DNA from: Mesorhizobium sp. WSM3860
GTDB lineage: Bacteria; Pseudomonadota; Alphaproteobacteria; Rhizobiales; Rhizobiaceae
DNA: 64,000 bases
Assembly (NCBI RefSeq): GCF_002294995.1
Contig: NZ_NSGF01000007.1
Coordinates: forward strand, 62,001-126,000
Direction of reading: 5' to 3'
Part shown: in pieces, positions 62,382-64,000 of the stretch
Position numbering within the stretch: the first letter of the stretch is position 1
Layout of the letters: each line of letters starts with the position of its first letter
Program-made: the position numbers and the translations under genes
Notes under the pieces: generated by a model
Databases searched by the model: none
What the model saw: only the letters and a program-made list of their open reading frames with translations
What the model was told of the DNA's origin: nothing

Positions 62382-62902
62382 CACTCACGCGTCGTCAAAT
62401 ACTGGGCACGGGCGGCGGTCTTGTCGCCGCCCTCTCCCTCTCTCCTTCGGCGGTGTGGAGCGGCGAGATCGTCGAAATCAAGATGCAAGGCCGCGATGAC
62501 GGTTCACAGGTTTGGTTCGACCCGATAGGCATTCTGATCAAACCAGGACAGACGGTCCGCTGGATCAATCTCAATTCCTCCAACGCCCACACAACGACTG
62601 CTTACAATCCCGAAAACTTCGGGCAACCACTTCGTATGCCCAAGGCCGCAAAATCCTGGAACTCCGACTACCTCCTGCCCAACGAGAGCTTTTCGGTTCG
62701 CCTCATGGAACAGGGAGTCTATGACTATTTTTGCATTCCGCATGAGCATGCCGGAATGGTCGGCCGCATCATTGTCGGCGAGCCTGAAAAGCATGGCTGG
62801 ACGGAGCAAGCTGCAGTGAGTGGCGACCTCCCAAAGGAGGCCCTCAAGGCCTTCCCCTCGGTCGAGGACATCATGATGAATGGGATCGCCTGGCGTACCT
62901 AG
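62378..62902 (+). CDS. Exported cupredoxin (plastocyanin/azurin-like copper protein)
   Basis: 174 residues. TRRQILGTGGGLVAALSL is a Tat-like signal. The copper ligands of a blue-copper domain are visible: His in SNAHTTTAY (about residue 69) and Cys-x4-His-x4-Met in YFCIPHEHAGMVGRI near residue 122. The C-terminal segment after GEPEKHGWTEQ is unusual. Likely a periplasmic electron carrier in the respiratory branch of this island; coupled with the upstream gene. Confidence 0.85.
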   Translation: MTLTRRQILGTGGGLVAALSLSPSAVWSGEIVEIKMQGRDDGSQVWFDPIGILIKPGQTVRWINLNSSNAHTTTAYNPENFGQPLRMPKAAKSWNSDYLLPNESFSVRLMEQGVYDYFCIPHEHAGMVGRIIVGEPEKHGWTEQAAVSGDLPKEALKAFPSVEDIMMNGIAWRT

Positions 62903-63008
62903 ACATGCGCGTGAGAGGCAGACGTCCTCCAACGAGGAGAGCCAAATACGATGTCAGACTGGGGGACGGGTTCCCTAGTTGTCGACAGTGGGTGGTGGGG
63001 CAGCTTTC

Positions 63009-63866
63009 ATGACCGGCAACGCGTATCCATGCGAAAATCAGTCACGCTCCCGAGTAGAGCGCGAGGGGCGCGCTCAGTTGTCGCACGTTCCCCTCGATGC
63101 CCGGACCGCAGTCGAACGACGCGAGCATGCGGCGTATCGGCTTGCCGCGTTGGGCGAAATGACGGGCGGCATAGCCCATGATTTCAGAAACCTACTGGCC
63201 GTGATCGAATCCGGCCTGAGGTTCGCCGAAAGAAGTGCCGACGATCCTGATCGTGTGCGGGCCGCACTTGCGATGGCGCGGGAAGGAATTGATCGCGGGA
63301 TCGATTTGACCTCGCAGTTGCTCGCTCTTGCAAAGTATCGGGAACTCGACGCTCATGCCGGCGACCTGAATGAATTCCTCAGGTCCTTCGGGCCATTGCT
63401 GCGGTATGGCGCCGGCCCCGATGTGCGCGTCACGCTTGAACTCGGTTCCGATTTACCGGCTTGCCTGATCGATCCGGCGCTCTTCGATACTGCGGTGCTC
63501 AATCTCGTGGTCAACGCTCGAGACGCTATGTCCAATGGCGGGGAGATCAGGGTCGTCACGGAACGATTGGTCCAAGAGACCGCTACACCGGAGCCGCCAG
63601 GGCCGGGAACCTATGCCTGTGTTCGCGTCAAGGACCACGGTTGCGGTATGAGCACGGAAGTCTTGCAACAGGCGTTCGACCCATTCTTCACGACCAAGGG
63701 CGAGCAGGGCACCGGCATGGGGCTGTCTCAGGTTCGCGCGTTGACGCAGATGGTTGGAGGCCATGTCCGCATCGCGAGTGAAAGCGGGGTTGGAACGACA
63801 GTCGAACTCCTGTTCCCGTCAATCGAGCCGGAAGCCAAAACGTCGCCAAGAGCTCCTACAGCTTGA
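63009..63866 (+). CDS. Sensor histidine kinase without sensor domain
   Basis: About 285 residues from the ATG at 63009. The HisKA box GEMTGGIAHDFRNLLAVIES has the phosphorylated His; the ATPase domain carries NLVVNARDAM (N box), KDHGCGM (G1), FDPFFTTKGEQGTGMGL (F/G2). No membrane or PAS domain precedes it. An ATG at 62951 with a good GAGGAG site is in another frame, so an N-terminal frameshift is possible. No response regulator adjoins it in the window. Ends overlap the next convergent gene by 11 bases. Confidence 0.82.
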   Translation: MTGNAYPCENQSRSRVEREGRAQLSHVPLDARTAVERREHAAYRLAALGEMTGGIAHDFRNLLAVIESGLRFAERSADDPDRVRAALAMAREGIDRGIDLTSQLLALAKYRELDAHAGDLNEFLRSFGPLLRYGAGPDVRVTLELGSDLPACLIDPALFDTAVLNLVVNARDAMSNGGEIRVVTERLVQETATPEPPGPGTYACVRVKDHGCGMSTEVLQQAFDPFFTTKGEQGTGMGLSQVRALTQMVGGHVRIASESGVGTTVELLFPSIEPEAKTSPRAPTA

Positions 63867-64000
63867 CGTCGCCGGCTGCGACGGCATGCAGTCCGGCCAA
63901 GGCAGGACCTACGACACTCTCGTCAGCACTCGCGGATTGCACCGCGTAAACCGGATAGGAGAACTGCGGCATTTCAGGCACAAGATGCAGCTGGCCAGCC
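63856..64000 (-). CDS. C-terminal end of a probable LysR-type regulator (truncated by window edge)
   Basis: Only the last 48 codons are visible: GQLHLVPEMPQFSYPVYAVQ, then SASADESVVGPALAGLHAVA before the TAG at 63856. The Pro-x-x-x-Pro-Val-Tyr-Ala-Val pattern is like the end of LysR effector domains, so the identity is a guess. The start lies beyond 64000. Confidence 0.4.
   Translation of the reverse strand, partial: AGQLHLVPEMPQFSYPVYAVQSASADESVVGPALAGLHAVAAGDVKL

Overview
The window looks like a chromosomal segment of a Mesorhizobium-like alphaproteobacterium (Hyphomicrobiales). The basis is high GC with strong G/C third positions, the neighbour pairs carA/yqeY and dnaG-rpoD, a divergent mntH/mntR pair, many LysR/TetR/MFS genes, and palindromic intergenic repeats of a rhizobial type (21437-21482, 25498-25542, 37870-37915). 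The genus is inferred from family resemblance; no search was run.

Layout. 1-18.4 kb: transporters and regulators (truncated MFS, LysE/LysR, mntH/mntR, two further MFS, Na/Pi symporter), folate-fold and methyltransferase enzymes, a YpfJ-type metallopeptidase, carA with divergent yqeY, an L,D-transpeptidase-like protein, a DnaB-like ATPase and a MocR regulator. 18.7-25.9 kb: RcnB-like protein, the dnaG-rpoD core, then GYD, DCC, PadR and HlyU-type genes. 25.9-29.9 kb: a translationally coupled hen1-pnkp RNA-repair operon. 30-37.8 kb: BKACE enzyme, a decayed ABC permease, azoR/LysR, TetR/VOC with twin palindromic operators, and a divergent pair of an active HtrA-type protease and a paralogue lacking the whole catalytic triad, with a LuxR-type regulator. 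38-42.7 kb: an OmpA protein with a long repetitive Gln/Lys/Arg-rich N-terminal half, YcgN, a stop-codon-containing tandem repeat, and a SIMPL protein.

At 42.9 kb a tRNA with CAT anticodon (most like tRNA-Ile2) carries a tyrosine integrase whose reading frame ends inside the tRNA on the opposite strand. This marks the edge of an integrated element. Beyond it lie an AlpA-like gene, a tight three-gene operon (HNH nuclease, unknown protein, minimal nucleotidyltransferase), an opposing HEPN-like gene, a degraded integrase, and an XRE-ImmA/IrrE plus DUF4411 toxin-antitoxin module whose toxin is frameshifted. A 49-bp direct repeat (45494 and 53097) brackets most of this. The three-gene operon is the best candidate for an undescribed, possibly anti-phage, system.

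From 51 to 64 kb the cargo is signalling and respiration under stress: class III cyclase with TPRs, Tim44-like protein, stand-alone cytochrome c oxidase subunit I, 5-formyl-THF cyclo-ligase-like protein, DUF488, two Rnk-like proteins, an NsrR-like repressor overlapping a 47-residue membrane protein, a group III truncated globin, a PtsN-like protein, a cupredoxin operon and a histidine kinase. Together these suggest adaptation to nitric oxide and low oxygen. No second copy of the tRNA 3' end was seen, so the element's far end may lie outside the window.
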